Of a stretch of DNA of 64,000 bases, positions 50,785-61,387 are shown in pieces; the first letter of the stretch is position 1; each line of letters starts with the position of its first letter. Under the pieces are notes generated by a model, which was not told the origin of the DNA, did no database searches, and was given only the letters and a program-made list of their open reading frames with translations. The DNA is from Mycolicibacterium fluoranthenivorans (GTDB lineage Bacteria > Actinomycetota > Actinomycetes > Mycobacteriales > Mycobacteriaceae). The translations under genes and the position numbers were made by a program. The stretch covers positions 558,001 to 622,000 of the forward strand of contig NZ_JAANOW010000001.1 in assembly GCF_011758805.1 (NCBI RefSeq), given 5' to 3'.

Positions 50785-51423
50785 GTCGGCGAGATGTTGC
50801 TCGACGCAGATCAGACGGCACGATTCGAAGCGGCGTGCACCGCGGCGGGTACGCGTTTCGTCGGCGGCCTGTACGCGTGCACCGCCATGGTCGAACACGA
50901 GCTGACCGGTGCGGCGACCTACTACGGGCTCACCCCGCGGGACACCCGCCGCACATCGGACAACTTCATGACCCAGGGCTGGTTCACTGGCCTGGTCCCG
51001 ATCACCGTCCCGATCGCCGCGACGACTTTCGCCGAAGCCGCGTGGGCGGCGCAGACTTCGTTCGATTCCGGGCTCAATCTGGCGAGGGTTCCGTATTACC
51101 GCGTACTGGAATTGGCGCCGTGGTTGGAGAACCCGCATCCGAACTTTCCCGTTTCGAACTTCCTGCACGGTGGCGCAGCTCCGCTGAACGCGGTGATCGC
51201 TGCAGCTGAGATGGGTTATTCGAACAATATCGGAATTTACTCCGACGGCAGATTCTCCTATCAGTTGACGATCTACGTATTCCGGTACGAGGCCGGTACG
51301 GCAATGGCGGTGATGTTTCCGGACAACCCGGTCGCCCAGAAGTCGGTCGCCCGCTACATCGCCACGATGAAGTCCGTGGTCGAGCAGGTGGCTGACAGCG
51401 GCGATTGGGGCCGTTTTGGGTAG
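50785..51423 (+). pseudogene. papA3: C-terminal remnant of papA3 (acyltransferase)
   Basis: About 210 residues remain of a ~470-residue polyketide-associated acyltransferase. The C-terminal half matches PapA1-type enzymes: L-D-A-D-Q-T-A-R-F, Y-Y-G-L-T-P-R-D-T-R-R-T, F-D-S-G-L-N-L-A-R-V-P, L-E-L-A-P-W-L and M-F-P-D-N-P-V-A-Q-K-S-V. The N-terminal half with the H-x-x-x-D catalytic motif is absent, so it is inactive. ATG 50794 is only a chance start. It lies head-to-head with the pks remnant, as expected if one event removed the divergent 5' halves of both. mmpL10 follows 94 bases downstream. Confidence 0.85.
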
Positions 51424-51517
51424 GTTGCCGTGCAGGGCCGGACAGCACGACGCGGCTTGAGCTTGTGACAGTGATTTTCGGGGGCCAGAGAATACGAGGA
51501 CCACAGGTGGGGGCAAC

Positions 51518-54496
51518 GTGCGCCGACTAGCTGATTTTGTCGTGCGAATGCCCTGGGCGGTGGTCGGCCTGTGGGTTGCCTTGGCGGTGGTGCTGCCGCT
51601 GACGTTCCCGAGCCTGAACGAGATGGCTCAGAAACACCCGCTGGCCATGCTGCCGGCCGATGCGCCGTCCAGCGTCGCCGCCAAGCAGATGACCGAGGCG
51701 TTCCACGAGCCCGGCGGCGATGACCTTCTGTTGGTGGTCCTGACCGATGAGCGTGGGCTCGGTCCGGCCCATGAGGCCACCTACCGCAAATTGGTCGACG
51801 CGCTGCGCGATGACCAGCAAGACGTGGTGATGCTGCAGGATTTCGTCGGGACGCCCGCCCTGCGGTCGTTCCTGACGAGTAAGGACGGCAAGTCCTGGGT
51901 CCTGCCGGTGGGTCTTGCGGGTGCGTTGGGCACCCCGCAGTCCTATGCCGCCTTCACCCGGGTGGCCGAGATCGTCAAACAGAACACCGCGGGAAGCCCG
52001 CTGGAGGTCCACCTCACCGGCCCGGCGGCCACCGTCGCCGACCTGACTGTCGCGGGGCAGCGCGACCGTCTGCCGATCGAGATCGCGATCGCCGTCCTGG
52101 TGCTCCTGGTGCTGCTGGTGGTGTACCGCAATCCGGTCACCATGCTGCTGCCGTTGACCGGTATCGGGATCTCTCTCGTGATCGCGCAGTCCCTGGTGGC
52201 CGGCTTGTCGCAGCTGACCGGCCTGGGGGTGTCCAACCAGGCCATCATTCTGCTCAGCGCGATCATCGCGGGTGCCGGCACGGACTACGCGGTCTTCCTG
52301 ATCAGTCGCTACCACGACTACGTGCGAATGGGCGAGAGCTCCGAGGACGCGGTCCGGCATGCCCTGGGTTCGGTGGGGAAGGTGATCACGGCGTCGGCGG
52401 CGACCATCGGACTCACCTTCGTCGGGATCAGTTTCGCCCGGATGGGAGTGTTCTCCACGGTCGGTGTGTCCTCCGCGATCGGGATCGGGGTGGCCTTCCT
52501 GGCCGCCCTGACACTGCTGCCGGCCATCCTCGCCATCGTCGGGCCACGGGGCTGGGTCACGCCGCGGCGCGAGCTGACCACGCGGATGTGGCGCCGGTCC
52601 GGGATTCGCATCGTGCGCCGCCCGCGACTGCACCTGGTGGCCAGTCTGCTGGTGCTGATGCTGCTGGCCAGCTGTGTCGGTCTGGCGAAGTACAACTACG
52701 ACGACCGCAAAGCGGTACAGGCGTCGGACCCGAGTTCGGTCGGGTATGCAGCGCTGGAACGCCATTTCGACCTCAACCAGTCGGTTCCGTCCTATGTCTT
52801 GGTCCGGTCGCCGCACGATCTGCGTACCCCGCAGTCCCTCGCGGACCTGGAGCAGATGGCCGAACGCATCACCCAGGTGCCCGATATCTCGATGGTCAGC
52901 GGTATCACCCGGCCGCTCGGCGTGGTGCCGCAGGAGTTCCGGGCCACCTACCAAGCCGGACTGGTCGGTGATCGACTGGGTACCGGCGCCGACATGATCA
53001 CCCAGAACATGACCGACCTCAATCGGCTGTCGAAGGGGGCGGGCACCCTGGCGACCGGCCTCGGCGATGTCCGCGGTCAGGTCAACCAGATCGCCGGGAC
53101 CATCCAGCAGATGGTCAACGCCTTCTCGTCGATGCGCGACCAGAACGGCGGCGACAAGCTGGTCCGCAACGTCGAAGTCGGCGCCAAGCTGGTCGACAGC
53201 ATCAACCAGCTCGGCAGTTCGATGGGCATCAGCGTCACGGCTGCCAAGGACATGTTCGCCTGGGTGGGGCCGGTGCTGACGGCACTGCAGGGCAATGTGA
53301 CCTGCGATCTGGACGCCTCGTGCAGTGAGACCCGTGCGCACTTCTCCCGGCTGGCCCAGGCACGCCAGGACGGCACCCTGGATGAGATCAATAAGCTTGC
53401 GGGACAACTACAGTCGATGCAAGACAGGCAATCGCTGAATACCTCGCTGAATCAGCTGGGCACCGCCTTCACCAACCTCACCAAGCTGATGAAGACGTTG
53501 GGTCTGGACTCGCCCGCCGGGGCGCAGGCGACTTTGGGCAAGCTTCGGCAACAGGCCGACCGTTCGGCGACCGGCAGCCGTGAGGTGGCGACCGGGGTGA
53601 ACGAGGTGGTCGACCAGATCCAGCTCATGCGCAGCGGTCTGGACCAGGCGTCGGCGTTCCTGCTGTCGATGAAGCAGAACGCGGCGGGCCCCGCGATGGC
53701 GGGATTCAACATCCCGCCCGAGGTGCTGCAGCTGCCGGACTTCAAGGCCGCCGCCAAGATGTTCATCTCGCCGGACGGGCACTCGGTGCGCTACCTGGTG
53801 CTCACCAAACTCGATCCGTTCAGTGTCGCGGCGATGGATCAGGTCAACGCGATCAGTGACGCGGCCAAGGGCGCTCAGCCGAACACCAGCCTGGCCGACG
53901 CGTCGATCTCGATGGGCGGATACCCGGCCGCGCTGAGCGACACCCGCGACTACTACCAAATGGACATCCGGTTCATCATCGCCGTCACCATCATCGTGGT
54001 GCTGCTGACGTTGATGCTGCTGCTCCGTTCGGTCATCGCACCGCTGTATCTGGTGGGGTCCGTGGTGATTTCGTTCTTCGCGGCGCTCGGTATCGGTGTG
54101 CTGGTGTTCCAGTACGGCTTCGGTCAGCAGTTGCACTGGACCGTGCCACCGTTGGCCTTCGTGGTGTTGGTCGCGGTGGGGGCGGACTACAACCTGCTCT
54201 TCGCGTCCCGACTGCGCGACGAGTCTCCGCACGGCACGCGGTACGGCATCATCCGGACGCTGTCATCGACGGGCGGTGTGATCACGGCGGCGGGCCTGAT
54301 CTTCGCGGCCTCGATGTGGGGTCTGCTGTTCTCCAGCATCGGTACCGTGGTGCAAGGCGGGTTCGTCATCGGTGCCGGAATCCTGCTGGACACATTCCTG
54401 GTCCGGACCATCACCGTGCCGGCCATCGCTACGCTGGTCGGCAAGGCGAACTGGTGGCCATCTCGACCGAAATCGCAGGGGAGCAGTCAGGCATGA
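51518..54496 (+). CDS. mmpL10: MmpL-family RND transporter (MmpL10 type)
   Basis: The product is 992 residues with two repeats of a transmembrane helix followed by a large periplasmic domain and five helices. The proton-relay Asp-Tyr pairs are visible as [10 protein letters not shown] (TM4 equivalent) and [10 protein letters not shown] (TM10 equivalent). The long second periplasmic domain contains a coiled-coil-like stretch (residues ~500-730). In the TPP locus MmpL10 moves a diacyltrehalose precursor across the membrane. GTG 51518 follows AGGTGGGGG. The gene is intact although the biosynthetic genes beside it are truncated. Confidence 0.9.
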   Translation: MRRLADFVVRMPWAVVGLWVALAVVLPLTFPSLNEMAQKHPLAMLPADAPSSVAAKQMTEAFHEPGGDDLLLVVLTDERGLGPAHEATYRKLVDALRDDQQDVVMLQDFVGTPALRSFLTSKDGKSWVLPVGLAGALGTPQSYAAFTRVAEIVKQNTAGSPLEVHLTGPAATVADLTVAGQRDRLPIEIAIAVLVLLVLLVVYRNPVTMLLPLTGIGISLVIAQSLVAGLSQLTGLGVSNQAIILLSAIIAGAGTDYAVFLISRYHDYVRMGESSEDAVRHALGSVGKVITASAATIGLTFVGISFARMGVFSTVGVSSAIGIGVAFLAALTLLPAILAIVGPRGWVTPRRELTTRMWRRSGIRIVRRPRLHLVASLLVLMLLASCVGLAKYNYDDRKAVQASDPSSVGYAALERHFDLNQSVPSYVLVRSPHDLRTPQSLADLEQMAERITQVPDISMVSGITRPLGVVPQEFRATYQAGLVGDRLGTGADMITQNMTDLNRLSKGAGTLATGLGDVRGQVNQIAGTIQQMVNAFSSMRDQNGGDKLVRNVEVGAKLVDSINQLGSSMGISVTAAKDMFAWVGPVLTALQGNVTCDLDASCSETRAHFSRLAQARQDGTLDEINKLAGQLQSMQDRQSLNTSLNQLGTAFTNLTKLMKTLGLDSPAGAQATLGKLRQQADRSATGSREVATGVNEVVDQIQLMRSGLDQASAFLLSMKQNAAGPAMAGFNIPPEVLQLPDFKAAAKMFISPDGHSVRYLVLTKLDPFSVAAMDQVNAISDAAKGAQPNTSLADASISMGGYPAALSDTRDYYQMDIRFIIAVTIIVVLLTLMLLLRSVIAPLYLVGSVVISFFAALGIGVLVFQYGFGQQLHWTVPPLAFVVLVAVGADYNLLFASRLRDESPHGTRYGIIRTLSSTGGVITAAGLIFAASMWGLLFSSIGTVVQGGFVIGAGILLDTFLVRTITVPAIATLVGKANWWPSRPKSQGSSQA

Positions 54497-55626
54497 GGAA
54501 ACTTCTCGCCGCGGTGACGGTGCTGGTGACGGTCAGTGCCACGGGCGCCTCAGGTATCGCCGGAGCCGACGAGCCGGCGCCCGTACCCGCCCCGGGAGCG
54601 GGATCTGCTGCCCCGGAACCTCAGCGTGGCACCCCTGGCAACGCGTACGCGCTCGGTGGTGCCCATGTCCTCGGTATTCCCTATGACGAGTACATCCGCC
54701 GCACGGGCGCCGACTGGTTCCCCGGCTTGAATCGCATGAACATCCAATATCCGGCAGGTCAGGTTCAGGGGCACACCCTGGAGCGACTGTTCCCCGGCAT
54801 CGGAAAGTTGGATGACGGTTTCCCGGGGCTGGGACTTGACGGCCCGAGCATCGGCGAGTCGGTCGACGTGGGTGAGGGCAACCTCATCCATGCCATCCAG
54901 ACAGGTGGTAGCGGCACCGCCATGGGGTTGTCCGAGGGCGCCATGGTGCTCAACGCGGTGAAGAACCGGCTCGCCACCGATCCGGCCGCGCCTCCGCCGG
55001 ATCAGTTGTCCTTCGCGACCTTCGGTGATCCTCTGACGACGAACCCGTTCGGCCAGAGCTTCCTGAGGCAGAACTTCCCGGTCGGCAGCGTCGTCCCGTC
55101 GCTGGACTTCACCATGCCGCCGGAGGTGGACAGCCAGTACGACACCTACCAATTCATCTCCCCGTACGACAGCATCGCCGACTGGCCGCAACGCCAGGAC
55201 AACATCATCTCCGTCACCAACGCGATCGTCGGCCTGGCCACCGGTCACACCGCGGTGGCCTTCACCAATCCGTCGAATGTGCCGCCCCAGAATGTCGCGG
55301 TCACGTACAACTCGCGGGGCGCGAAGACGACGACGTACATGATTCCCGAGCAGCACCTCCCGCTGGTTCTCCCGTTCAAGTACATCGGGGTGGACGAGGG
55401 CACGCTGAACAAGCTCGACGGGGTGCTCAAACCCTATGTGGATGCCGGATATACGCGTAACGACAATCCGTTGACCGCTCCCATCACCGTGGATCCTGTT
55501 CGCGGCTACGACCCCGCGGTGGTCACGGCGGGGGCGAGTGAGGCCGCCTTTGGCAGTGGAGGCGTCGATCCGCTGTCTCAGCTGATGGCCGGGTTCCAGT
55601 ACGTGTTGGATCACAACGTGCACTGA
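54493..55626 (+). CDS. PE-PPE domain serine hydrolase/transacylase of the TPP locus
   Basis: The product is 377 residues from ATG 54493, overlapping the mmpL10 stop (ATGA). It has a signal peptide (cleavage near A-G-A, residue ~25) and a PE-PPE (PF08237) alpha/beta-hydrolase domain with G-L-S-E-G (Ser147), then a catalytic Asp/His set expected near the C-terminus. In other mycobacteria the equivalent PE protein transfers acyl groups between diacyltrehaloses to form TPP outside the membrane. Without a TPP PKS it has no local substrate. Confidence 0.85.
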   Translation: MRKLLAAVTVLVTVSATGASGIAGADEPAPVPAPGAGSAAPEPQRGTPGNAYALGGAHVLGIPYDEYIRRTGADWFPGLNRMNIQYPAGQVQGHTLERLFPGIGKLDDGFPGLGLDGPSIGESVDVGEGNLIHAIQTGGSGTAMGLSEGAMVLNAVKNRLATDPAAPPPDQLSFATFGDPLTTNPFGQSFLRQNFPVGSVVPSLDFTMPPEVDSQYDTYQFISPYDSIADWPQRQDNIISVTNAIVGLATGHTAVAFTNPSNVPPQNVAVTYNSRGAKTTTYMIPEQHLPLVLPFKYIGVDEGTLNKLDGVLKPYVDAGYTRNDNPLTAPITVDPVRGYDPAVVTAGASEAAFGSGGVDPLSQLMAGFQYVLDHNVH

Positions 55627-55729
55627 GCAACCCCGACGTGGCAACGAAAGTGGTTCTGAGCCGCTTACATTGTCGTACAGGGATGTTGGACTCGCTGCCG
55701 GTTGATTGCCCGGATGCCCAGGTCCGGGA

Positions 55730-56215
55730 TCAACTCAGAGTGAAGTGGCAAAGGTCGTCATACTTGGCGCAGAAGTTCACGCAATTGTCGTACTGTTTCT
55801 TGCTCTCATAGCACCAGCTCTGATCCTTGTTGAGGTGAGCGGCCTTCTTCTCGATGCCTTTTCGGTTTCGACCTTCTGGGGACCCTGCGGAGGCGCCAGG
55901 TGATCCCGAGTCAGCCAACAGCATGTTGCAGTTCAGGTTCAACAGATAGGACGACGGGCCGCTGGGCTTTCCGCTGCCATCGAGAGGTTTAGTCTTACGC
56001 CAACTAGCCACGGTGCACTTGTCGCGATCTTGGACATCGCCAACTATTGATGCAACCACCAACGTGCCATGCCAATTGGAGATCAGTCCTTGCGCCTCGG
56101 AATACGTCTTGCCGATAAGAGGATCGCCCTTCGCTTCGGCTGGAGCGGCAAAAGTCATGACAGAAGCTGAAATCGCGGTGAGAATGATCGCGTTTGGCAA
56201 GACCTTTGAAAGCAT
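55730..56215 (-). CDS. Small secreted PASTA-like protein
   Basis: The product is 161 residues from ATG 56215. A Sec signal ends near A-E-A-K (~27). The segment I-G-K-T-Y-S-E-A-Q-G-L-I-S-N-W-H-G is a PASTA-like alpha/beta motif common in small exported mycobacterial proteins. The C-terminal half has six Cys (for example W-C-Y, N-C-V-N-F-C, L-C-H), suggesting disulfides. Base composition is visibly less GC-rich than the TPP genes. Function unknown. Confidence 0.7.
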   Translation of the reverse strand: MLSKVLPNAIILTAISASVMTFAAPAEAKGDPLIGKTYSEAQGLISNWHGTLVVASIVGDVQDRDKCTVASWRKTKPLDGSGKPSGPSSYLLNLNCNMLLADSGSPGASAGSPEGRNRKGIEKKAAHLNKDQSWCYESKKQYDNCVNFCAKYDDLCHFTLS

Positions 56216-56718
56216 GGCAACCCTCCGCGTGGTCAGCTGTTGCTAGTGCAGGCGTTGAATACTTCTGACCATCGCTGGGCAGTGGGATTGCAGGCTACCA
56301 CGCAGATCGGGCTCTTAAATGAGGAGTTTCGAGCCCGTGACTACAGGTCACGGGCGCTTTCCATCATGGTTCTTTGCTCTGAAAGATGGGCGGCTGAGGT
56401 TTGCCGCGTAACTAGATTTGTCAGACGTTTGCGCCATTCAGTGAACAAGCAGGTTCTTGTCAGGTTTGGAAGGATTGCTGCCCTGCACTTCCTCGGCGGG
56501 GAGTAAGCGACCGCGCGTTTGCCGTTCTGATAAGACATTTCCTGTAATTCGGTATCGCAGAACTCGTTGAACCGAAGAATGCAATCTGCGGCTCACCTGT
56601 GCGGAGCTCTGGCGTCATCGATCGCTCGGGTTGCCTCGTAAACAGACGAGGCGTCTTCACCAGTCAGCGGGGCAATCTAGACATTACGCCTTCGGAATCG
56701 ACTACCAACCGGCCGCTC
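56216..56718. other. 503-base non-coding gap with two hairpins
   Basis: No convincing gene is seen. There are two terminator-like stems: GCCCGTGAC/GTCACGGGC at 56333-56355 and GCCTCGT/ACGAGGC at 56633-56652, the latter facing the fadD23 3' end. GC content is lower than in the flanking genes. Short frames have no ribosome-binding site or recognised motif. Confidence 0.6.
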
Positions 56719-58431
56719 CTATACGTCCAGTCGCACGAACTGCCCTTGACGGTGCTGCTCGATGCAGGCGGCGCGGCGGATCTTGCCGCTGGTGGTGGTC
56801 GGGATCGAGCCGGGCGCCACCAGTACGATATCGGCGACATGGAGTCCGTGTGCGCGTGAAATCGCCGCGGTCACATCGTTTTTCACCACGGCCAGGTCGT
56901 CGGAACCGTCGAGTTTCTTCAGCTCGATCACGGTGACCAACTTCTCGGTCTGCTCGTCGGGCACCGCGATGGCCGCCACCCGGCCGCGGGTGATCTGCTG
57001 AACGGTGGCCTCGATGTCTTCGGGGTAGTAGTTGCGGCCCCGCACGATCAGCATGTCCTTGATGCGTCCGACGATGAACAGATCGCCTTCCGAGATAAAG
57101 CCCCGATCGCCGGTACGCAGCCACCCCGTCTCGGGGGTACCCGCCGGCGCATCCGCCAGCGTCGCGCCGAAGGCGGACCCGGTCTGTTCGGGCTTGCACC
57201 AGTACCCGGCGGAGACGTTCTCGCCGTGGGTCCAGATCTCGCCGATGGTGCCGTCCGGACATGGTCGGCAAGTGTCGGCGTCGACGATCCGTACCAGCGG
57301 CGAGACCGGCATGCCGTACCTCATCAGGGGTGACCCACCCGGGCTGCGGGTCGCGACGCCCTCGACCAGATCCTCGGCGGCGAACTCGACGGCTTCGGGC
57401 ACCCGGCCGCTGTTGCCGCTGGCCACGAAGACAGTTGCCTCGGCAAGTCCGTACGAGGGCACCATCATCTCGGGCCGGAAGCCCACGGCGCTGAACCGCT
57501 CGTTGAACTTCACCAGGGTGGGCGGATGGATCCTCTCGGCCCCGTTGATGATGCCGAGGATCCCGCTGAGGTCGAGATCGGACAGGTCGGCCTCGCTGGC
57601 GCGCCGTGCCGCGAAATCGAACGCGAAGTTAGGGGCGGCCGACCACGCGTACCTGGGCCGAGACAACGCCTGCACCCAGCGCATCGGATTGCCCAGGAAC
57701 GCCAGCGGGCTCATCAGGTCCGCCGCGTGACCGGCGAAGATGGGCCCCGCGATCCCGAGCATCAAGCCCATATCGTGGTAAAACGGCAGCCACGAGACCA
57801 GTTTGGTGCCGTCGGGGAGCACGCCTCCGTGCTGGGCGAAGTAGTCGGCCATCAACTGCTCGTAGTTCGCCTGCAGATTGCGGTGGCTGATCATCACGCC
57901 GGCCGGCAACCGAGTCGACCCCGAGGTGTACTGCAGATAGGCGGTATCCGGGCCCTTTGCCGGCGCGGAGCTCGTGGGGGCGGGCCTGTCGAGATCCAGG
58001 TTGTCCACGGACACCACCGCGATCATCGCGGCACCGTCGTCGACGTACTGCGTGGCGAGGTGGGCGACCGCCGAGGTGGTCAACACGACCGCTGGCGAGG
58101 TGTCGGCGACCACGGCGCTGACCCGCTCATCATGCGAGCCGGGCACCGGCACCGACAGGGGCACAGCGATGAAACCGGCCTGCATGGCGCCCAGGAACGC
58201 CACGATGTAGTCCAGGCCCTGCGGAGCGATGATCAGCGCCCGGTCGCCGGGGGACCCGTACTGCTCGAACTCCAGCGCCGCGTTGAGCGTGCGGCGGTGC
58301 ACCTGCGCCCAGGTCAGCGTCTCAGCCACACCGGCAGGGTCGACGTCATAGTCGGTGAAGGTGAAGGCTTCGGCGTCGGGAGTCGCGATGGCGCGTTCCT
58401 GGAGCAGGGTCAGGAGGGACGCGTTTGGCAT
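56719..58431 (-). CDS. fadD23: FadD23-type fatty-acyl-AMP ligase
   Basis: The product is 570 residues from ATG 58431. The adenylate-forming motifs are Y-T-S-G-S-T-R-L-P-A-G-V-M-I (P-loop), S-Y-G-L-A-E-A-T-V (A5), G-W-L-R-T-G-D (A7) and S-G-K-I-R-R-A (the A10 lysine). The length and S-W-L-P-F-Y-H-D-M-G-L motif fit fatty-acyl-AMP ligases, which load acyl-adenylates onto PKS carrier domains. In TPP synthesis FadD23 loads the starter acid onto the PKS, whose loading domains are missing here. The gene is intact and lies across a gap from the PE-PPE gene. Confidence 0.88.
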   Translation of the reverse strand: MPNASLLTLLQERAIATPDAEAFTFTDYDVDPAGVAETLTWAQVHRRTLNAALEFEQYGSPGDRALIIAPQGLDYIVAFLGAMQAGFIAVPLSVPVPGSHDERVSAVVADTSPAVVLTTSAVAHLATQYVDDGAAMIAVVSVDNLDLDRPAPTSSAPAKGPDTAYLQYTSGSTRLPAGVMISHRNLQANYEQLMADYFAQHGGVLPDGTKLVSWLPFYHDMGLMLGIAGPIFAGHAADLMSPLAFLGNPMRWVQALSRPRYAWSAAPNFAFDFAARRASEADLSDLDLSGILGIINGAERIHPPTLVKFNERFSAVGFRPEMMVPSYGLAEATVFVASGNSGRVPEAVEFAAEDLVEGVATRSPGGSPLMRYGMPVSPLVRIVDADTCRPCPDGTIGEIWTHGENVSAGYWCKPEQTGSAFGATLADAPAGTPETGWLRTGDRGFISEGDLFIVGRIKDMLIVRGRNYYPEDIEATVQQITRGRVAAIAVPDEQTEKLVTVIELKKLDGSDDLAVVKNDVTAAISRAHGLHVADIVLVAPGSIPTTTSGKIRRAACIEQHRQGQFVRLDV

Positions 58432-58544
58432 GGTGGTCAGGCTACTCAACGGCTTGCCTGTGAGATGAACGGGACGATGACTGCGGGCGCGGCCACCTGC
58501 TCCTGAAACGCCGCGCAGCTGAGGTCCGTGAGCGGCCTGGATCT

Positions 58545-59768
58545 TCAATCCCCGAAATGACTAAGGGCATCAACCAGTTCTGGCCGTTGACCAGACGTTG
58601 TTGAAAGGGGTGTTTCCCCGTCTGTCGATGGGTACGAGGGTTGAGAGAAGCCGGTGTTGTCGAAGACCCCGAACCTCTTGTCGTCCGTAGTTCCTTGATC
58701 TGCCAGCGCCCACACGAAGGATCCGAGAATATCGACGCGGTTGTGCAGACGCTGTGCTGACTCATACCGCGCGATCCGAGCATGTGCAGGGATGTCCTGA
58801 CCACCACCGTATTCGCCGATGAGCACCGGGAGTTTGGTGCGTTGAATCAAGGAGTCGATCTGAGTGGGGTCAACGCCTTCCAGGTAGATGTGCACGTCGA
58901 CAAAATCAGCGCCGTCAGGGTGGACCCACAACTGATACGACAGAGATTCGGTGTCCTGCCAGAACGCTTCTGCCGTCGGGTAGCTACCGCTTGAGTCCGA
59001 GGTTGTGAGAGGTACGTTGGGAGCGACGCGTCGAATCGCAGCGTAAAGGGCGAGAACGTCATCAACTGTCAGGCCGTCAGAATGGCTCCCGCCACCCTCT
59101 TGAAAGATATCGAAGCCGATTACGTTGGGATATTTTGCCAAGGCCGCCGCCGATGCCGTAATCACCGATGTCACGGCCGGATCCCGAAAATTCCATGGAG
59201 GGACACCGCCGAGGCCGCCGAACTGGGTGTACATGTACGCCCATTTCTCGGTCAGGCTCGGGTACAGGCGCAATCCGTTTTCCTGGCAGTAGGTCGCGAG
59301 TTGTTCCCAGCGTGCGATGTACGTGGCCAGCGGGATGGCGGGCAGATCAGGATTGATACGCGCGAGCACGACCTGTGGAGCACCGATTATGCGGATTGCG
59401 TTGAGGCCAAGCGCCATTGCGCGGTCGACCTGCGGCTTGATCCAGTTCGTCCAGTCCCACTCAGCCCAGAGTCCGGGAGGCCCTGCCAATGGCTTTGGAA
59501 CGATGTTGCCGCCCTTGATCTTCGGGGCTGCAATAGACGCACTGGCCAAGCGCGTATGCGATGACAGGGACTGATTGGTGCGACCGCTGAGCCGCTGCTC
59601 GTTGCTGCCAGGTACCTGAGTGAAATCAGGCGAAGTCTCGTGGTGGCCCGCGAAGCCTGAAAGTGCAGCGTTGGCAGCTTCTAGAGTGCCGGTTGCGAGA
59701 GTGGTCGCCGGATGAAAGACGCAGACCATTAATAACGCCGCCAGCATCGCTAGCAATCGTCGCAGCAC
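58545..59768 (-). CDS. Secreted GH5/cellulase-like glycoside hydrolase
   Basis: The product is 407 residues. A signal peptide ends near residue 26, then a ~60-residue linker and a TIM-barrel: L-G-L-N-A-I-R-I-I-G, Y-P-N-V-I-G-F-D-I-F-Q-E-G-G-G (general-acid Glu; the usual N-E-P is Q-E-G) and V-L-I-G-E-Y-G-G (nucleophile Glu). This resembles secreted endoglucanase/beta-mannanase-type proteins next to exopolysaccharide clusters. The Q-E-G replacement leaves the general acid but alters its neighbour, so activity is uncertain. GC is lower than in the backbone genes. Confidence 0.72.
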   Translation of the reverse strand: MLRRLLAMLAALLMVCVFHPATTLATGTLEAANAALSGFAGHHETSPDFTQVPGSNEQRLSGRTNQSLSSHTRLASASIAAPKIKGGNIVPKPLAGPPGLWAEWDWTNWIKPQVDRAMALGLNAIRIIGAPQVVLARINPDLPAIPLATYIARWEQLATYCQENGLRLYPSLTEKWAYMYTQFGGLGGVPPWNFRDPAVTSVITASAAALAKYPNVIGFDIFQEGGGSHSDGLTVDDVLALYAAIRRVAPNVPLTTSDSSGSYPTAEAFWQDTESLSYQLWVHPDGADFVDVHIYLEGVDPTQIDSLIQRTKLPVLIGEYGGGQDIPAHARIARYESAQRLHNRVDILGSFVWALADQGTTDDKRFGVFDNTGFSQPSYPSTDGETPLSTTSGQRPELVDALSHFGD

Positions 59769-60317
59769 GGGTCGAGTCTATCTGAGCAGCATGTCCGGTG
59801 CCCTGTGGTGAGCTCGGAGCCCCGTCTATTGGATGTCATTCATGTTTCAGCCCTGATCCAAGACTGCCGGTCAGCATCAGTTTGGGTGCACGGAGCTGGT
59901 GGCAACAAGTGACACTCCGATCCTTTGCTATGGAATTCGACGGGTTCGAGAGTCTCCTGGGTTTTGGGCGCGAGCCGTATCCATAGGATTCCGTCGAAAC
60001 GGCCATGTAGTGGTGAAACCAGATAGCCGGTCGCGCACTAGTTCAGCGCTGGCAGAGCGCATGTAGTCAAGAGCATGTGAGAAAAGCCCGAGCGTGCCGC
60101 CCATCCGATTCGCCGCGATCGATTCAGCAAACTCTTCTCGCAGGAGGGCCAGTGCCAGACATTGCGTGGCGGTCCTACAACTTTGGACAACTGGCGTTGG
60201 AGGTGTGAGACCGATCCCTGGACCCGAAACGTGCCAGCTCGTACTATGACGATTAGTGGGGGACAATGCATATTGTGACCGCGAATGCTCCACAGACCTC
60301 GAATCAATAGGCTAGGT
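59769..60317. other. 549-base gap, no gene supported
   Basis: Divergent spacer between the GH5-like gene and the methyltransferase gene, with a low-GC stretch near 60150-60320. A minus-strand frame of about 120 codons (60293-59928) has no ribosome-binding site or familiar motif. No repeats or tRNA are seen. It probably holds both promoters, possibly with decayed coding DNA. Confidence 0.45.
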
Positions 60318-61181
60318 ATGAACTTAACGAGCACAACCGGTCGGCTTCGGCAATCAGCAAAGCTATGGGGCAGGCGTCTCAAGGTTCCACCTGGTCACTA
60401 CTATTCACCTCTCACAGGTACCGCCGACGCCGACAGAGCTCGCGCTCAGCGTGGCCGCATGGAAGAGGCGAACTCGTATGAGTTGAACGAGGCCAAGCAA
60501 ATTGAACTCGCCACCTCGATCGGGCCGCTATGGGCAGACTTCTCAAAGTCTTGGAACCGCTACAGCTCGAGGAACAGTTTTTATTGCCTCAGTGACGGAG
60601 CGGTGTACTACTCGATGCTGAGGGCCTTCCAACCGAAGCGCATCATAGAAGTTGGTTCCGGCTTCTCGTCAGCCGTCGCACTCGATGCACGTGACAAGGG
60701 GCTGCACGACGCGGAGTTAACCTTCATCGAGCCGTATCCACAACGCCTGCTTGGACTACTGGAGGAGAAGGATCACGCAAGGACAACCTTGCACAAAAAA
60801 CCCCTTCAAGACGTGCCGCTGGAAGAATTCGACGTTCTCGGCGAGGGGGACTTCCTCTTCGTGGACAGCACGCACGTGAGCAAGGCTGGAAGTGATGTCA
60901 ACTGGCTGTTCTTCCAGGTATTTCCGCGGCTGAAGCCTGGCGTGATTATTCACATCCATGACATTCATTTCCCCTTTGAGTACATCGACTCGTGGCTCAA
61001 TGAGGGTCGCAGCTGGAATGAACTGTACATGTTGCGCGCGTTCTTGAGCTTCAATAATTCTTTCGAGATTCTCTTTTTCAACTCGTGGATGTGGGAGAAG
61101 CACCCCGAGATTGTCAGACAGTTCCTTCCTGAAGCGAGTAGCGACCGGCCAGGAAGCATCTGGTTGCGACGAACAGCGTGA
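60318..61181 (+). CDS. SAM-dependent methyltransferase (Methyltransf_24 type)
   Basis: The product is 287 residues from ATG 60318. The SAM motif I-I-E-V-G-S-G-F-S-S-A-V lies near residues ~99-110, followed by F-I-E-P-Y and the later acidic F-L-F-V-D-S-T-H-V. The C-terminal part has P-G-V-I-I-H-I-H-D-I, with the metal/SAM-linked H-x-H-D seen in this family. It stands between a glycoside hydrolase and a sugar epimerase in a polysaccharide-type region, so a sugar or lipid acceptor is likely. Lower GC than the backbone. Confidence 0.8.
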   Translation: MNLTSTTGRLRQSAKLWGRRLKVPPGHYYSPLTGTADADRARAQRGRMEEANSYELNEAKQIELATSIGPLWADFSKSWNRYSSRNSFYCLSDGAVYYSMLRAFQPKRIIEVGSGFSSAVALDARDKGLHDAELTFIEPYPQRLLGLLEEKDHARTTLHKKPLQDVPLEEFDVLGEGDFLFVDSTHVSKAGSDVNWLFFQVFPRLKPGVIIHIHDIHFPFEYIDSWLNEGRSWNELYMLRAFLSFNNSFEILFFNSWMWEKHPEIVRQFLPEASSDRPGSIWLRRTA

Positions 61182-61387
61182 ATCGAAAGTCAACTAGCCT
61201 GTTCGTGAACGCCGTGCATCGTTCTCGGGCCTGATCTTTTGGCGAGATTCTGCGGTTTACTCAGGTGAAGTCGAGGTCTGCGCGGTGATGGCTTATCTTT
61301 GTGCGGAGGCTACCGCGCGGAGCCACAAGTGGTATATCTCGCCTGAGAATTTGTGGCATTCAACTCTAGTAGAGGCAGGGGCGGTTC

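Noticed and set aside
56333..56355. Hairpin considered as part of a tRNA or small RNA
   Set aside because: No cloverleaf arms or T-loop consensus around it; it looks like a simple terminator stem.
59928..60293. Minus-strand frame of ~120 codons in the gap before the methyltransferase
   Set aside because: No Shine-Dalgarno, no familiar motif; could be decayed coding DNA but cannot be supported.
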